Position numbers and translations under genes: made by a program. Below the pieces are notes generated by a model. It did no database searches. It worked only from the letters and a program-made list of their open reading frames with translations, and had not been told where the DNA came from. A DNA stretch of 64,000 nucleotides from Leptidea sinapis (taxonomy: Eukaryota > Arthropoda > Insecta > Lepidoptera > Pieridae), in NCBI RefSeq assembly GCF_905404315.1, contig NC_066279.1, positions 5,282,501-5,346,500 on the forward strand. Direction: 5' to 3'. Below, one piece after another: positions 1 to 11,163 of the stretch (positions are counted from its first letter, which is position 1; each line of letters opens with the position of its first letter).

Positions 1-960
1 TAAACCAGTTCAGCAATGGGTCTGATATACCTATGCACTTGGCTATACAGGTCGTCATATAATGTACATATAACACAATATAATAAATAAATAAAAATAT
101 AATTATTATGACGGGTTCTCACGATACATATTTTATTAATTTAATAAAAATTGAATGTATGGACGTCGTCAGCAGTGTGTATCGTGAATTAGGGAATCAA
201 AGACCAAAACGAATTAAGCGCCACGTGGACATATTGATGTACTATTATAGTCAAGTGTAAATGTGTCAAGAGTTTCTTGCCGCCTCCGCAGTCCTGCCGC
301 GATCACTATTCATGCAATCAGATCGAAATATCGGCATCAAATTAATGAAATATATGTCGTGAGTACCCGTCATAATAATTTCAATGTTAAAGTTCCGCGA
401 TGATAAAAGTTTAGAAACGATATAAATAATATGCAAACGACTTATATTGTCAACTATAATCGTCTTACGGGTACATAAAAAAACCCCAATCCCTAATTTT
501 CTTGAATGCTACATAGTCCTCATAATTAAAACATATTCAATTGAATCGTAGAATAAAATGCTTTTGACACTGATTGCTACATACCAGGAAACTTTGTAAT
601 TAGAGTCACTTGTATTGCAAAAATTCTTAACATTATTACGACATTATAGGGCACATTGCTGGTAAAAATGTAGCCAAGTTAATTCTGTATTACACATGAA
701 TGTTGCAAGTTTATCGGGCTAAATGGAGAAAGTGTGTGAATTATGACGTCATATTATTAATACCTATACCTTTAGTAGCTTGACTCTGTTTTATCTCTTT
801 CACTAACTCTGTTTGTAAAGCTATTGAACGTGTTGAGGAAGGTCGATCTAATGTACATTCAGATCTTTTTTCATTTATTGTTCAAAACAAAGCATACAAT
901 AAAAGTTATACATTTAAATACCAATATCCGGACGAACGAGCCTTGCTTGGATTTTTAAGA
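1..960. other. Intergenic, nothing recognised
   Basis: AT-rich sequence with stop codons in every frame. I see no exon, RNA gene or recognisable transposon here. Confidence 0.5.
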
Positions 961-964
961 ATGT

Positions 965-1262
965 ATAAAACTTGAACAAAAAAAAAACTTATAGGGCATC
1001 TGGATTCGAACCTAGGTCTTCTGATTTCCGGATCACCCAATGAGCTGAGCTGTTATAGTCTTGTATATAGTGCTGAAATTTACCTGTGTATTCTAATGTT
1101 ATTGTAGCAGTTTCTTATTAAAACAGGGATAAAACTACATTTTTTAAAGTTGAAAGCTAGCTCGATTTCTCACCTCGAAACTACTTGTACAAGTATACTA
1201 GATTTCATTGAAATCGTTGGAGCCGTTTCGGAGATTCAGATTATATATATACTAGAATTTCT
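965..1262 (-). mobile_element. tRNA-derived SINE piece next to a non-LTR 3' tail
   Basis: Read on the minus strand, 985-1060 has a tRNA-like A box (CAGCTCAGCTCATTGGG) and a canonical B box (GGTTCGAATCC), as in tRNA-derived SINEs. The following ~1150-1255 holds 'ATTGAAATCGTTGGAGCCGT' and ends in TATATATA, the kind of tail left by RTE-like retroposons. The stems do not form a good cloverleaf, so this is not a tRNA gene. Family names are inference. Confidence 0.5.
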
Positions 1263-2329
1263 CGTTTAAAGATATTAGATAATTATACCATTTAAAAGCC
1301 CCTTAAGAGTTTATCTGGGTATGATGTCGCTCGCTATTTCAGCGTTACATTTCCATAATTATAATAAAACATAATGATAGTCAAATGTGTACATTAATTA
1401 CCGTACACATAAATATGGTTGTTGTTGTAAATATATTTTTTTACTAAGTTTGTACATTTTAAGTTAATTTTATATAAATTTTGTAGGCTATCTGGCAATT
1501 CGATGATGGCAGATCGAGGATGTATTGAAAACAGACATGTCAAGAGTTAGTTCGTCTATTCTCGTTAATATCTTGTCTGACCACCCAGGTCAGGAAAGAT
1601 ATTGACGATAAGAAATTGAAAAGGTTGAAAGAGTGCGAGATATCAATCTAAAATTTAACAAAAAATAGGTAGGTTTTGGATATGAATATGAAAGGATATA
1701 AGGCCATATTACAAGAAAATCAAAGCTATCAAAGGAATGTGTATACCCAGGGATAAGAAAGATTTGAGAAGAATTGTAGAACTTGGATTTTTAATGGAAC
1801 AAACCAGGGTAGTAAGATGGAACTCTTCAAAACCATGGCAAATAACTGAAGGTCCGTATTCTCTACCTAATCCTCCGCAAGACTGGCATGATTCACGGTG
1901 TTAAGCTGTGAAAACTTCGAAAAAAAATGAGGTTTGCAAGTAACACATTAACAAAAGTGACATATGAATTTCGAGTGTAAGACGATGCTTGTCACGCACA
2001 CTAAAGTAATAAAACTGACCTGTCTATAAGACAACTGATGAAAACAGGCAAGAGGTTCTATTTAGACAGATAAGATGATTAACGTCCGTAAATATTGGGA
2101 TATTCAGTCTATCTCTTACTTGAGATACAAATCGTAACTATCGTTGACTTATCTGCCCCAATAAACTTATCGACGGCAACTCACCTTATTCGTACACGTT
2201 GTCTGTCAATTGGACGACGTATAGCTTACCAGCGATAGAAGTTTGTACAGAAATTGCAATTCACGCTGACAGCTAATTACTGACAGAAGAAGGTAGTAAT
2301 TTATCTCTATCTATAGATAGTATATTGGG
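1263..2329. other. Intergenic with a degraded dispersed repeat
   Basis: No gene is seen. About 1905-2065 holds a copy of a dispersed repeat containing 'CTTGTCACGCACACT', also found near 9280-9345 and 29980-30110 (inverted) and 60289-60498. About 1680-1910 has broken coding-like sequence (one frame reads ELGFLMEQ) that might be retroelement debris, but I could not place it in a family. Confidence 0.35.
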
Positions 2330-2772
2330 AACGGCCGTATAGTATGTCACTGAACTCCTCCAAGACAGCTGGACCGATTCTAATGAAACCTTCTGTGTGT
2401 ATTCAGGTGGATTCGAGAATGGTTTAGATTCACGATTGAACTACCTCCTAAACGGCTGGACCGATTTTGATGATTTTTTTTAAGTGTTGCAGTGAATTTG
2501 AGATTGGTGTGTGTCTTCAGGTGGATTTGAGAATGGTTTTGATTCACAATTGAACTACCTCATAAACAGCTGGACCGATTTTGATGATTTGTTTGTGTGT
2601 TACAGTGAATTTGAATTTGGTTTAGATTCTCAATTCCGTCCATATAATATAATTATCCTGCTCATGTGTATTTTAGTGGACTCCTCCTAACGGCTGGACC
2701 AATTTTTCAAATTTAAGACGTGTGTCCGTAATTTCCGACAGGGCAACGTCTGTTGGGTCCACTAGTATATAT
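2330..2772 (+). repeat. Imperfect tandem repeats in a Helitron-like element
   Basis: The motif CTGGACCGATT(T/C) recurs at about 2371, 2458, 2572 and 2696 (last copy diverged), giving imperfect units of roughly 90-125 bp, each with 'GGTGGATTYGAGAATGGTTT'. The block ends with 'CAACGTCTGTTGGGTCCACTAG'-type sequence near 2750-2766. A CTAG end and internal tandem units suit a non-autonomous Helitron-like element; that class is inferred. Confidence 0.5.
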
Positions 2773-3087
2773 ATACATCGATAACTTCTAAACATGATAA
2801 CAAAATTGCAAAAAATAAATTTTCTCTATATCAAAAGTAGACCAATATTTCAATGAAAATAGCCCAAATACCAAACAGGTATTGCATGGACAGGTAATAC
2901 ACAGAGTAGACAAGTCATGGTGGGGCTCTTTAAATACATAGATAATGTGTAAGAACCACTAGATAACCTGTTAGTGTGTACTAAGAGTGTGTTTGTTTAA
3001 TGATATCATGTTGGTAAGTTTAACATTTAATATATAAACAGTATTTATTGACATAACTATCTCTTGTATCTGTATGTTTATGTTTTA

Positions 3088-3475
3088 ACCGACTTCAAAA
3101 AAGGAGCAGGCTCTCAATTCGACTGCTTTGTTACCTCAGAACTTTCGACTGGGTGAACTGATTTTGTTTTCTTTTTTTTATTTGAAAGCTGGTGCTTCCC
3201 GTGTAGTCCCATTGCAATTTTGTGCAGATCTAACAATGGCATCCATAAGAAAACTATAAAAGGGTTATAATATTAAAATATTAGCGTTTTACTAATGGCA
3301 TATTTCACACGAAACTTATTTTTTTTTAAATTTTGCATGTCTCTTTGTTCTGGCTAATATTCAAAACGGTCTATTACTTGCTTTTATTGACAGCTTATAT
3401 TATTATTACCAATTACTAACGCTATTTTCAACCGACTTCAAAAATAGGAGGAAGTTCTCAATTCGACTGTATTTT
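3088..3475 (+). repeat. Dispersed repeat 'CCGACTTCAAAAAAGGAG', two partial copies
   Basis: Partial copies at ~3088-3240 and ~3428-3475 share CCGACTTCAAAAA(A)GGAG and CTCAATTCGACTG. A third copy lies at ~49953-50060. No protein-coding capacity was seen. Likely the tail of a transposon whose class I cannot assign. Confidence 0.45.
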
Positions 3476-3934
3476 TCCGCTGTCTCTTGTAACAATTGCT
3501 ACTTTTTCGCACTACTAGTAAAGTTAAAGTTTTGCATACGATTTTCTGTGACCAATTGCCGATTAAGTTATCTAAAAACAGTTAAATTAACAAAATCACC
3601 TAAGATATCGACTTCAAACATACATACGAGGAGACGTTCATACTCCAGATCTGCATGAGCAATTGTGTCGTTTACGTGTCCCTAAATTCGATAATCTTCG
3701 CCCACGAAAAAATAAACTTATCGTGGTCCCATCGCACCGTTGCACTTTGCCCGAGCCTTGGCACCTATACCGCGTCCAGTGGCATCTTTCAACGCGCTCT
3801 TGGAGAAGAATGTTCAATGGGATCCATTCAATGATGGGTGGACTTCTTTAGTTTCTGAAATACTAAGGTACGGTAAGGAGAGCATTGATATTGTATAATC
3901 AATTCAATTATTCTTTAATATTCCTTTTTTGTTT
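3476..3934 (+). other. Intergenic with an uncertain coding-like fragment
   Basis: About 3630-3895 has somewhat protein-like composition. One frame reads WDPFNDGWTSLVSEILRYG and stops near 3897. It has no start, no splice context and no family I recognise. Its position directly upstream of a CTAG-ended repeat suggests internal transposon sequence. Confidence 0.25.
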
Positions 3935-4247
3935 GTAATTGTAACGGCTGGACCGATTTGGCTAAATTTGAATGATAATGATAATGAATTTGAATAAATA
4001 GGAAAATGCTGCTAAATTAAATAAAAACAACAAATTTGTTTTTCCTTTGATGTGTCCATACATAATTTCTATGAGAGAATTTATTGACGCACGGTTTGAC
4101 AGTTCTGCTGTGAAACAATTTCATTACGAAAGCAGGGTGCATATTTTACGAAGTAATTTTTGATGTTATGATATATTATTGACAAATTCATATAAAAACA
4201 TTATTTTATTTATTATATACAGAACAACGTCTGTCGGGTCAGCTAGT
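3935..4247 (+). mobile_element. Helitron-like repeat, CTAG end at 4247
   Basis: Begins near 'ACGGCTGGACCGATTTGGC' and ends 'CTGTCGGGTCAGCTAG'. Internal 'GTTTGACAGTTCTGCTGTGAAAC' recurs at ~16010-16030 and, inverted, at ~16210-16240. The shared 3' end with CTAG is the main evidence for a Helitron-like class. Confidence 0.5.
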
Positions 4248-4596
4248 TATTTATATTATTCTTGTAATTCTACAAATTATGAACGAGTAGTTTTTGACAG
4301 ATTAACTTAAGGCATTTTGTAATGCGATACTAACCCAATCACATAGAAATGCGTCCGCTATCCTGACATTTTACGAAGGCATGTTTTGTGAGCTTGTTGT
4401 TCCACTGGCTCCCATAATCTTCAATTATTTAACAACTTATTTACGAATATGGGTGTATTTATTTGTACCGATCCAAACCCAAATGTGACCAGGATTAGGA
4501 ATTTTAATGCCTGCCGTCTGGATCACGAGTATGATTGTAATTCAATTCATTTGAATTTCCAAATATTTTTATTGAAAATAGATTTTTATATAAATA

Positions 4597-4911
4597 CTAG
4601 CTGACCCAGCAAACGTTGTATTGCCGATATTAAAATAGCGATACAAAAGTAACTGTTGATAGTAAATAGTTGAAAATATGAAGTTATATGTATTTTTTAA
4701 TGCTGACTCATAATCAAAAAACTTAAAAAAAAATGTCAAAATAAAAACAAAATCGTTTACCACCACCCTTAACATTTAGTGGGATGAAAAAAGATGTTGT
4801 CCGATTTTCAGACCTACCCAATATGCACTCAAAATTTCATGAGAATCGGTCAAGCCGTTTCGAAGGAGTTTAACTACAAACACCGCGAAATGAGAATTTT
4901 ATATATTAGAT
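4597..4911 (-). mobile_element. ~310-bp CTAG-ended repeat (family 1), copy 1
   Basis: Starts CTAGCTGACCCAGCAAACG and ends at ATATATTAGATT. The same ~310-bp element is at 29012-29325, 41605-41939 and 47764-48070 in this orientation, and inverted at 56705-57024. No coding capacity. Likely a non-autonomous Helitron-like element (inferred from the CTAG terminus). Confidence 0.65.
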
Positions 4912-5084
4912 TAATAAAATAAAACTTACATAATCTATTAAATTATAAAAAAATATTAATTACAAATTGTAACTATCATGAAGTTCGCAGTCGGCAGGTA
5001 TGGTTACATCTCTGTATGACCAATCTTATCCTGTGACTGAGGTACGTACCGTAGACCTGGGTCACATGGGAAATCAAAATCAAA

Positions 5085-5203
5085 TCAATCAAAAGGCCGG
5101 CACCGCTCCTGCGATTCCTCTGGTGTTGCAAGAGAATGTGGGCGCCGGTGATTACCTGACACCAGGTGACCCGTACGCTCGTTTGTCCTCATTTTCCATA
5201 AAA
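5085..5203 (+). mobile_element. Non-LTR retrotransposon 3' end (family 3)
   Basis: Short copy of the 3' end of the element best seen at 61140-61632. It holds GGTGTTGCAAGAGAATGTG, the GGTGATYACYTRACACCAGGTGACCCGTACGC stretch in part, and ends in TTTTCCATAAAAAAA. This matches the C-terminal coding end and tail of a CR1/Jockey-like reverse transcriptase element. Confidence 0.55.
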
Positions 5204-5295
5204 AAAATAAATTGGTTAGACGGCTGGGTAACTCTGTTATAAATTTTGGAGCCGATGAACCCCAAGGACCCGCCTCCACCCTAAAACGAACAAAT

Positions 5296-5575
5296 ATGTA
5301 TCAATCACCAAGTGATGCATATTTTTCCCGCTTAAGACTTTCGGTAGTTTACGTCACTATACTTGCCGTCCTAGATTTGTTTTCTATATAAGAGAGCGCA
5401 TGCGTGTCCATACAAGTCCATCCAGTATAGCACCTCCCACACCAGCAGCCTTCCTCGACTCCAGTAATTTAACGTCTTGCCATCAGGCCTCTTATTATTA
5501 TCACGCGAAATATCATTCGGCTCTAGAACAGCCGGCACATTAACGGTAGTAAAAGCCCGACGTATAAGAGACGGC
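5296..5575 (+). other. Promoter-like block, possibly a solo LTR
   Basis: Contains a strong TATA-type motif CTATATAAGAGAGCG at about 5385, followed by a GC-richer stretch with TCCATCCAGTATAGC. There is no start codon before 5583. The layout (TATA, then a short leader with no coding) resembles a solo LTR. It could also be the promoter of gene A, whose first exon is unresolved. No paired LTR was found. Confidence 0.25.
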
Positions 5576-5589
5576 TTTCACTATGGTTT

Positions 5590-6080
5590 TGATATGCCAT
5601 AAAATCCATTTATTTTCTCAAAATTGATTCCTTTAGAATTCTTTTTGATGTCATTTCTAATAACTACTAGATACTACTACCGCTTCGGAAACAAATGCCG
5701 CTCTGAGAGAGAAGAAGCGGCTCAAGAAACTATCGTAGCATTCTTTTTTTGCTCTCTTTTCAATAAAAATATACAATATTGTACAGTCATTTCTATCGCT
5801 ATAAAATAATCATAATCTAGTCCCAGGCTGTTCGATCATTTAGATATTCAGCAGTGGAGTAATAGGATTTAAGACAGAGCCATTTTTTTATAAAACATTT
5901 AAATTTATTTATAGATAATGCCTGAACAGTGGCTGGGACTTTATTATAGAAGTGTATACATTTACCCTTAAAGCTATAATGTATATTATGGTGACCAAAA
6001 CTGTCTACGTTGCTTGCACAGCGGCTCATATGGGTAACTATTCGAGGGATACCCAGGGGTAAACCAACTACGATTGAGAA
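5590..6080 (-). pseudogene. Non-LTR reverse transcriptase C-terminus (family 4), relic
   Basis: Minus-strand reading from ~6029 to 5817 gives a protein end with KCIHFYNKVPATVQ and FKKW-like residues, then YYSTAEYLNDRTAWD. This is typical of the extreme C-terminus of Jockey-type reverse transcriptases. The 3' UTR (5817 down to 5590) matches 53400-53640. Lower-quality copies lie at 42375-42660 and 33268-33370. 5'-truncated and not functional. Confidence 0.6.
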
Positions 6081-6924
6081 GCTGAAGCCAGTATCCAGAT
6101 TCTCATGCGCTCATTTTAACATGATATCTTTTACTGATTTCACACGGCAGCTCACCCCACAGCTTCTGTGAACGCAAGTTTAAATATAATTCTGAGAGTG
6201 CTCAACTGACCTAAATAAGTTTTATATTTCAAATTTTATCTCAGACAACTTTACCAGCTGTCTTTTCAAAAGCTCAATTAAGATGCGTAACGCTGAATAA
6301 ATGGTAAGAATATAATAGTGAGATCATTTATCGGTATGGATTGTAAAAGTTTCATACTGACATTATGTTTCTTGCGTTTGCGTCTAATCATTGTTATCAT
6401 AATTATCAAAATCATCGAAGTGTCTTGCATGTAATAGAATATGTAATAAACTCAACTTAACTCTACTTTAGGATTGTGCTCTTAAAACAAGCTTGATAAA
6501 GAAGATTTCTATCGAAAATCTTCCTTCATTTAATTACTCCATCAGCGAAATGATAAAAAATAATATGCAATGTCACAAGGCATCGGCATTTATTAGCAAG
6601 TTTTTGAATACAGTTATTTTATTTTTTTGATTTTTTCTGTTTTTTATGCATGAAAATTAAGAATAAACAATTTTTTTTGCTAAATAGATTTTGATTTGTG
6701 AGATAGATGATGTACTATATAAGTATGATCATAATTTATAGGAGATAAGATTTCTTAAATTCTATGTATGACTAGTATTTTCCTAATCAATTAACGTGAG
6801 ATAGTTTTAATTTTATGTAGTCATAGTATTGTAAATATAGTATAGTCTGTATAGAATATAGTTAATAAGATTTGTTTTGTTTGAATAATAAATAAGAGGA
6901 TTAACAGTGAATATTATTTTACAG
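6081..6924. other. Region upstream of gene A exon 2, first exon unresolved
   Basis: AT-rich. It should contain, or lie within, the first intron of gene A. A minimal candidate first exon is ATG directly followed by GTAAGA at 6301. A TATA-like TATATAAG near 6716 has no usable ATG-plus-donor behind it. A second candidate, ATGTTG followed by GTAAGT, is at 3009. All three are weak. Confidence 0.25.
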
Positions 6925-9900
6925 TTCTTTATTATAATTTCGTTGTGCGCCTGCGCAATAGCTGCTGTGCCCATTCAATACAGCACTCTATATCATGCTC
7001 CGGTCGCTCTTCACACCTCCATTGCTGTGCCTGTGGCCGTAGAACCTGTTGTAAGCTATGAGTTATATAGTTATGTTGTAGGTGTACAAATTGGTAGTGG
7101 GTCATATGGCTATAAGTGATCACCACCGCTCTTGCAATCTTGTAAAAATGTAAGGGGTTACCCTAGACCATTCATTTTTTTAATGACAGTAGAGACGAGC
7201 AGGACATCTGATGGTAATTGATAGGCCCTGCCCATTACAATGCAGTGCCGCTCAGGATTCTTGAAAAACCCAATAATTCTGAATGGCACTACCATTGCGC
7301 TCGTCACCTTGAGACATAAGATGTTAAGTCTCATTTGTCAAGTAATTTCACAAGCTAAAATATAAAAGAATACTTTAAAAAAAATTGTTTTATGATGCAA
7401 TATAATATATGTAAGCTTAGAATCATCAAAAGTACTTAAGTGGTCACCTGTATCCATTTGTCGTATCACTGCTCGAAATTAAGAGCGATTGCCAATTCTG
7501 CGTACATTTGGAAGGCAAAGCCAAATTGTCTTCGAAGAAGTTGGGCGTCATAAATATAGAACGGCAATACTTCAAGCCGGTCCACATTCTAGCGCTCTTC
7601 AAAGCGCCGGTCCAGCCACATATTATGTCATTTCTGGACTGGCACACCCCGATATCAGCTCGAACCGTTTGACCGGGTGCTGCTTGAATTTATTGTTGGG
7701 GAGCTGCTGCTCTGTGAACGGCGGGATCACTTTATTGTTACTTAATCGCATTACTTCTATCGCGTTTATCACGGCGAGTGTTCCAAAGCGCTGATTGATA
7801 TGATTCCTGCTGCCGAATTCCACTTTCCTTCCTAGAATATCATCCCCACCGTCTGGATATGTGGCGTCCGTCTACAGTGCGATTGTCTAGGTACTTACTT
7901 CCACGTACAACTAAGCTATGGAATGAGCTTCCTTGTGCGCTGTTTCTGGAAAGATACGACATGGAAGCCTTCAAAAAATGCTGAGGAGGTGGGCGTTGGG
8001 GATCACTACACACATTAGGTGACCCGTATGCTCGTTTGTCCTCCTATTTCATAAAAAGCAAACCTTCCACAGCAGGAAAAAGATTTAATATACCAAACTG
8101 AATCAACTGCAATTGAACAGCATTTTTTTCAAAAGAATTGGAGGACAAACGACGAAACTAAGAATGTTATGAAACTTTTGTCATTAAAACCATATAAATA
8201 GTTTCTTATCATATTTTATGTTTGCAGTCATATCCTCGATACGCTTTTAACTATGGTGTTAAAGATCCTCACACTGGAGACATCAAATCACAGCAAGAGG
8301 AAAGAGATGGAGACGTTGTTAGAGGTTTGCATTTTTTTCACAATTTCAATGATTTTTTTAAAACAAAACAATGCTTATAACTATAATGGGAACAATTAAT
8401 AATAACATGAGGTGAAATATATCACTACGAGGAAGTATACCAAGGTTACTGGCAGCATTCCTGTGGTGATCCGTCTGCCGAAATAAATAACAGCGCTAGA
8501 GTTTCCAGTAGCCCTATTGTAGCGCGTAGATAGTACTTTGTACAACCTCCACGCTTCTGAGCCCCGCAGGCTAAGTGTCTCGACACCAAACGGCACATAA
8601 ATGTAGGACGCACTGAGACGGACATATTTGCGACGTTCGCTGTTCTCGGCAGTCCAACACCAACTGAATTATCAAGTAGCTTGACATGAGAAGGAGCCAG
8701 AGTGTCGACGCAATTCGCGCCCTACACTAGCGCCCGTTCTCATGCCTAACCCACCAGGGTGATTCCATCAGGAGCCTTTTTAACCTCGTCGACCAGAGAG
8801 ATCACAAGAGCGTTGCCGACCTTATGAAGCGTCGAGTACATACGAATTCGTAAACCTATACCATATAGGTGGGCGATGATCGAACCGGGAGCACCGTAGT
8901 CAGGGATAACGTTACTATATCTTGCGATACAGACGCTATTCAATATTGAGATGTAGTTGTAATAGAAGTAATCTATGTTTTAGGGAGCTATTCACTAGTA
9001 GAACCCGACGGTTCCACCCGGACTGTGTCGTATTCAGCCGACGATCACAATGGTTTCAACGCGGTGGTGCACAAAACTGGACACTCCGTTCATCCGGTAT
9101 GTTCGCAGAAGTTTATGCTTATTAAAAATTTTTTTCTACGCTTTAGTTTGGTTTTCCTTAAAAGCGTGTTTTCTTCTATTTTTTGTTTTTGGGGTTTTTC
9201 GTCTTAAAACGTTCATAATGTCGTAGTCTTGGATATTTTTTACATCTAGATAGAGCCTGCTAAACAACCATTAAAACAGGCCCGGTTTATTACTTTAGTG
9301 TGCGTGTCAAGCTACGTCTTACACTCAGGATATGTATGTCACACTTTTCAATTTTCAATTCAGACAAGAGATAAATTCCAAAAACTCCACAAAATAATTT
9401 TAATTAATTAATAATTAATAACCATAAAATACGACGAACCATATTCTATACAAAATTTGTGTCACTTAGTATTTACCACATACCTATCTACTTTAAAATA
9501 TTGCAATAGATTGCAACCCTGTTTCTGCTTGTTGTCAGTTTTTATTTTTATGTTACGAGTAGATACACTTTTGTTTACGCAGGACATTACCATTACGGCG
9601 ATATCATATTCATGGATGATGATAATGATGGTTACCATTACAAGCAAAGGAATTACGTTTTTTTTTTTGTTTTCCGAGACCGTTAGTTATGCTGTAGGCA
9701 AAATGTGCATGGAACAATAGTTCCAATTGAATGGCTATAACTATACATATAAATGATTGCGAAACTGAAGTGGCAGTGGGCAGGGCACATATGTCGACGG
9801 AAGATGGGCGTTGGGGCAGTAAAGTCCTCGAATGGTGACCACGTACCGGAAGACGCAGTGTTGTTAGGTCCCCCACAAGATGGACTGACGATCTTGTCAA

Positions 9901-10109
9901 GATCACCGGAAGGGCAGCGCAGGACCCATCGTCGTGGAAATCTTTGGGGGAGGCCTTTGTCCACCAGTGGACGTCTTCCGGCTGATGATGATGATGATGA
10001 TGAGGGCTATAACTGTACTAATTATTATCTTATTTAGGTTCCTGTGGCGCCAGTGACACACTACGCTGTCGCGCCAGCTATTGCTGTGTCATCCTACGCA
10101 ATACATTAG
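6925..10109 (+). CDS. Gene A: RR-2 cuticle protein (chitin-binding 4), first exon not located
   Basis: Structural protein of the insect exoskeleton; the RR-2 domain binds chitin in the extracellular cuticle. Exons 6925-7050, 8228-8324, 8984-9096 and 10038-10109 join in phases 0, 1 and 0, with AG acceptors and GT donors throughout (donors GTAAGC, GTTTGC, GTATGT). They give about 135 residues plus the missing start. The first of these exons supplies a hydrophobic signal core (FFIIISLCACAIAA) then an A/V/P-rich linker. The RR-2 core spans YAFNYGVKD, GDIKSQQE, RDGDVVRG, YSLVEPDGS and GFNAVVHK. The protein ends in a V/A/P-rich tail, -SSYAIH. Two oddities: the core has G-S-Y where the family usually has G-Q-Y, and the domain plus tail takes one more exon than gene D. 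Introns carry retroposon fragments. The start codon presumably lies in a tiny upstream exon. Domain assignment is confident; the exact 5' end is not. Confidence 0.85.
7174..7358 (+). mobile_element. GGGACGAGACGAGC repeat (family 2), truncated, in gene A intron
   Basis: Contains GACGAGCAGGAC, GCCCTGCCCATTACAATGCAG, GGCACTACCATTGCGCTCGTC and TTAAGTCTCATTTG. These are the landmarks of a ~300-bp non-coding repeat present eleven times here. This copy stops near 'AATTTCACAAGCT'. Possibly SINE-like; its class is not certain. Confidence 0.6.
7440..8062 (+). pseudogene. Non-LTR reverse transcriptase 3' part (family 3) in gene A intron
   Basis: Degenerate frames encode SDCQFC.HLEGKAK and KKLGV, then an ALFKAPVQPH block, as found in the C-terminal half of CR1/Jockey-like reverse transcriptases. 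The 3' end passes through LWNELPCA and ends 'GTCCTCCTATTTCATAAAAA'. Stops and frameshifts make it dead. It is homologous to 61140-61632 in gene E. Same orientation as the host gene. Confidence 0.6.
8396..8943 (-). pseudogene. Degenerate non-LTR reverse transcriptase end, antisense in gene A intron
   Basis: On the minus strand one frame starts PFGVETLSLRG and continues into a W-RLYKVLS-like helix, matching the coding end at 30733-30935 (PFGVETLGPWG). The upstream part (8620-8943) reads in several broken frames. The element fills most of the intron between exons 8228-8324 and 8984-9096. It ends about 40 bp before the next exon. Confidence 0.5.
9747..10004 (+). mobile_element. 5'-truncated RTE-like retroposon beside gene A last exon
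   Basis: Encodes the broken C-terminal end of a reverse transcriptase polyprotein (AKLKWQWAGHICRR, then WKSLGEAFVQQW-like residues in shifted frames) and ends in a (GAT)n tail. It is flanked by near-identical 14-bp target duplications, 9733-9746 GGCTATAACTATAC and 10005-10018 GGCTATAACTGTAC (one mismatch). The same protein end occurs inverted at 46284-46492. The 3' end sits only about 33 bp before exon 10038. Confidence 0.75.
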
Positions 10110-10217
10110 ACTATTCCAAATTCAGATTAAATATAAAATTAGTATGAAGTTAAGATTAGTTTAATAACTTTAAGTGCGTGAGTAAGCTATGTGACTATTT
10201 TTAAGTTTATTAATAAG

Positions 10218-10223
10218 AATAAA
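10218..10223 (+). terminator. Poly(A) signal of gene A
   Basis: AATAAA about 109 bp past the stop codon at 10107-10109, followed by a T-rich stretch. First canonical signal after the stop. Confidence 0.65.
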
Positions 10224-10796
10224 CGTTTGCATAAAAAATTCTTTCTTTTTTTTGTACTTATTTTCTTTTTACCCTGTTAAAAGTTTTTACATAACTAGAA
10301 TGTGTGTAAGTTGTACTGTTTTTGGTGCGTAAGGAAAAATTATCTCATATCCGTTGCCGGCCTTTACAACGGGAGTGTGCTCTAAGCTTGGAGATCCCTA
10401 AGTCGTATCGGTTTGGGAGTACTGTAGCCGATAATTAATTTCACAAAGTGTGTTCGGCTCCCGGTATTAATCTGAAAAGCTCCCTTGAGGAGATTTTTTC
10501 GTTCATATTTTTAAGCTTACACTTCCCGTGAGCAGTATAAGATGAAAGAAAAAAAAATTCAATACCCAGTTAGGAAACAATTACTTATTAATGTCAATGA
10601 TTTTAATAACACTTTGGAAGCGTTGAGCTTTATGAGAAGTGGCAAGAAACGCAATGGCACTCTTTTAAATCTATAGTTACAGTTTCAATATCTAACATTA
10701 TATTTTATACAATGTATGTAAAGTTGCTGCACACAAAATCACTCAAAAGTTTGGACTTACTTTTGTATATTAAAAAACGAAGCATTTATTTAAAAC
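10224..10796. other. Intergenic with a faint retroposon trace
   Basis: No gene. About 10350-10435 (GTTGCCGGCCTTTACAA, then TCGTATCGGTTTGGGAGTA) resembles a decayed piece of family 3 retroposon. Confidence 0.3.
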
Positions 10797-11163
10797 AAGC
10801 TGACCAAACAATCGTTGTATTGCCATATATAGAAATAAGAAAAAAACAATAATTAAATTAAAGTTTGTTCTTTACCTCCTGAGAAAGTTAGAAAGTTAGA
10901 AAGATATAAATATTATTATTCTAATTAGTTATTCATTTTAAACTATTATTTCAATTTGGTTTATGAACGACGGGGGACACATCAAAGGAAAAACGAAATT
11001 GATGTTTTGATTTAATTCCAAGCATTTTCATATTCATTTACCTTTTAAACCTTCCCTGGACCTCCACAAATAATTAGAGACCAAAATTAGCCAAATCGGT
11101 CCAGCCGTTCTCGAGTTTTAGTGAGATTAACGAACAGCAATTCATTTTTATATATATAGATAA
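10797..11163 (-). mobile_element. Degenerate Helitron-like or retroposon repeat
   Basis: Starts 'AAGCTGACCAAACAATCGTTG', a decayed form of the CTAGCTGACC...AACGTTG end seen elsewhere. It runs to 'CCAAATCGGTCCAGCCGTTC' and then TATATATAGAT. The two ends match those of the 15645-15988 repeat in layout. Confidence 0.45.

Noticed and set aside
2330..2700. CRISPR-like or satellite array
   Set aside because: Only about four imperfect units of unequal length, inside a CTAG-ended element; better explained as internal repeats of a transposon.
6907..7119. Open frame starting with GTG at 6907 as the N-terminus of gene A
   Set aside because: GTG is not an expected start in an animal nuclear gene, and a TTTTACAG acceptor ends at 6924. 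The exon is more likely entered by splicing, and the frame past 7050 runs into a GTAAGC donor.
8396..8596. Antisense gene in gene A intron
   Set aside because: It matches the coding end of a non-LTR retrotransposon also present at 30733-30935, with broken frames.
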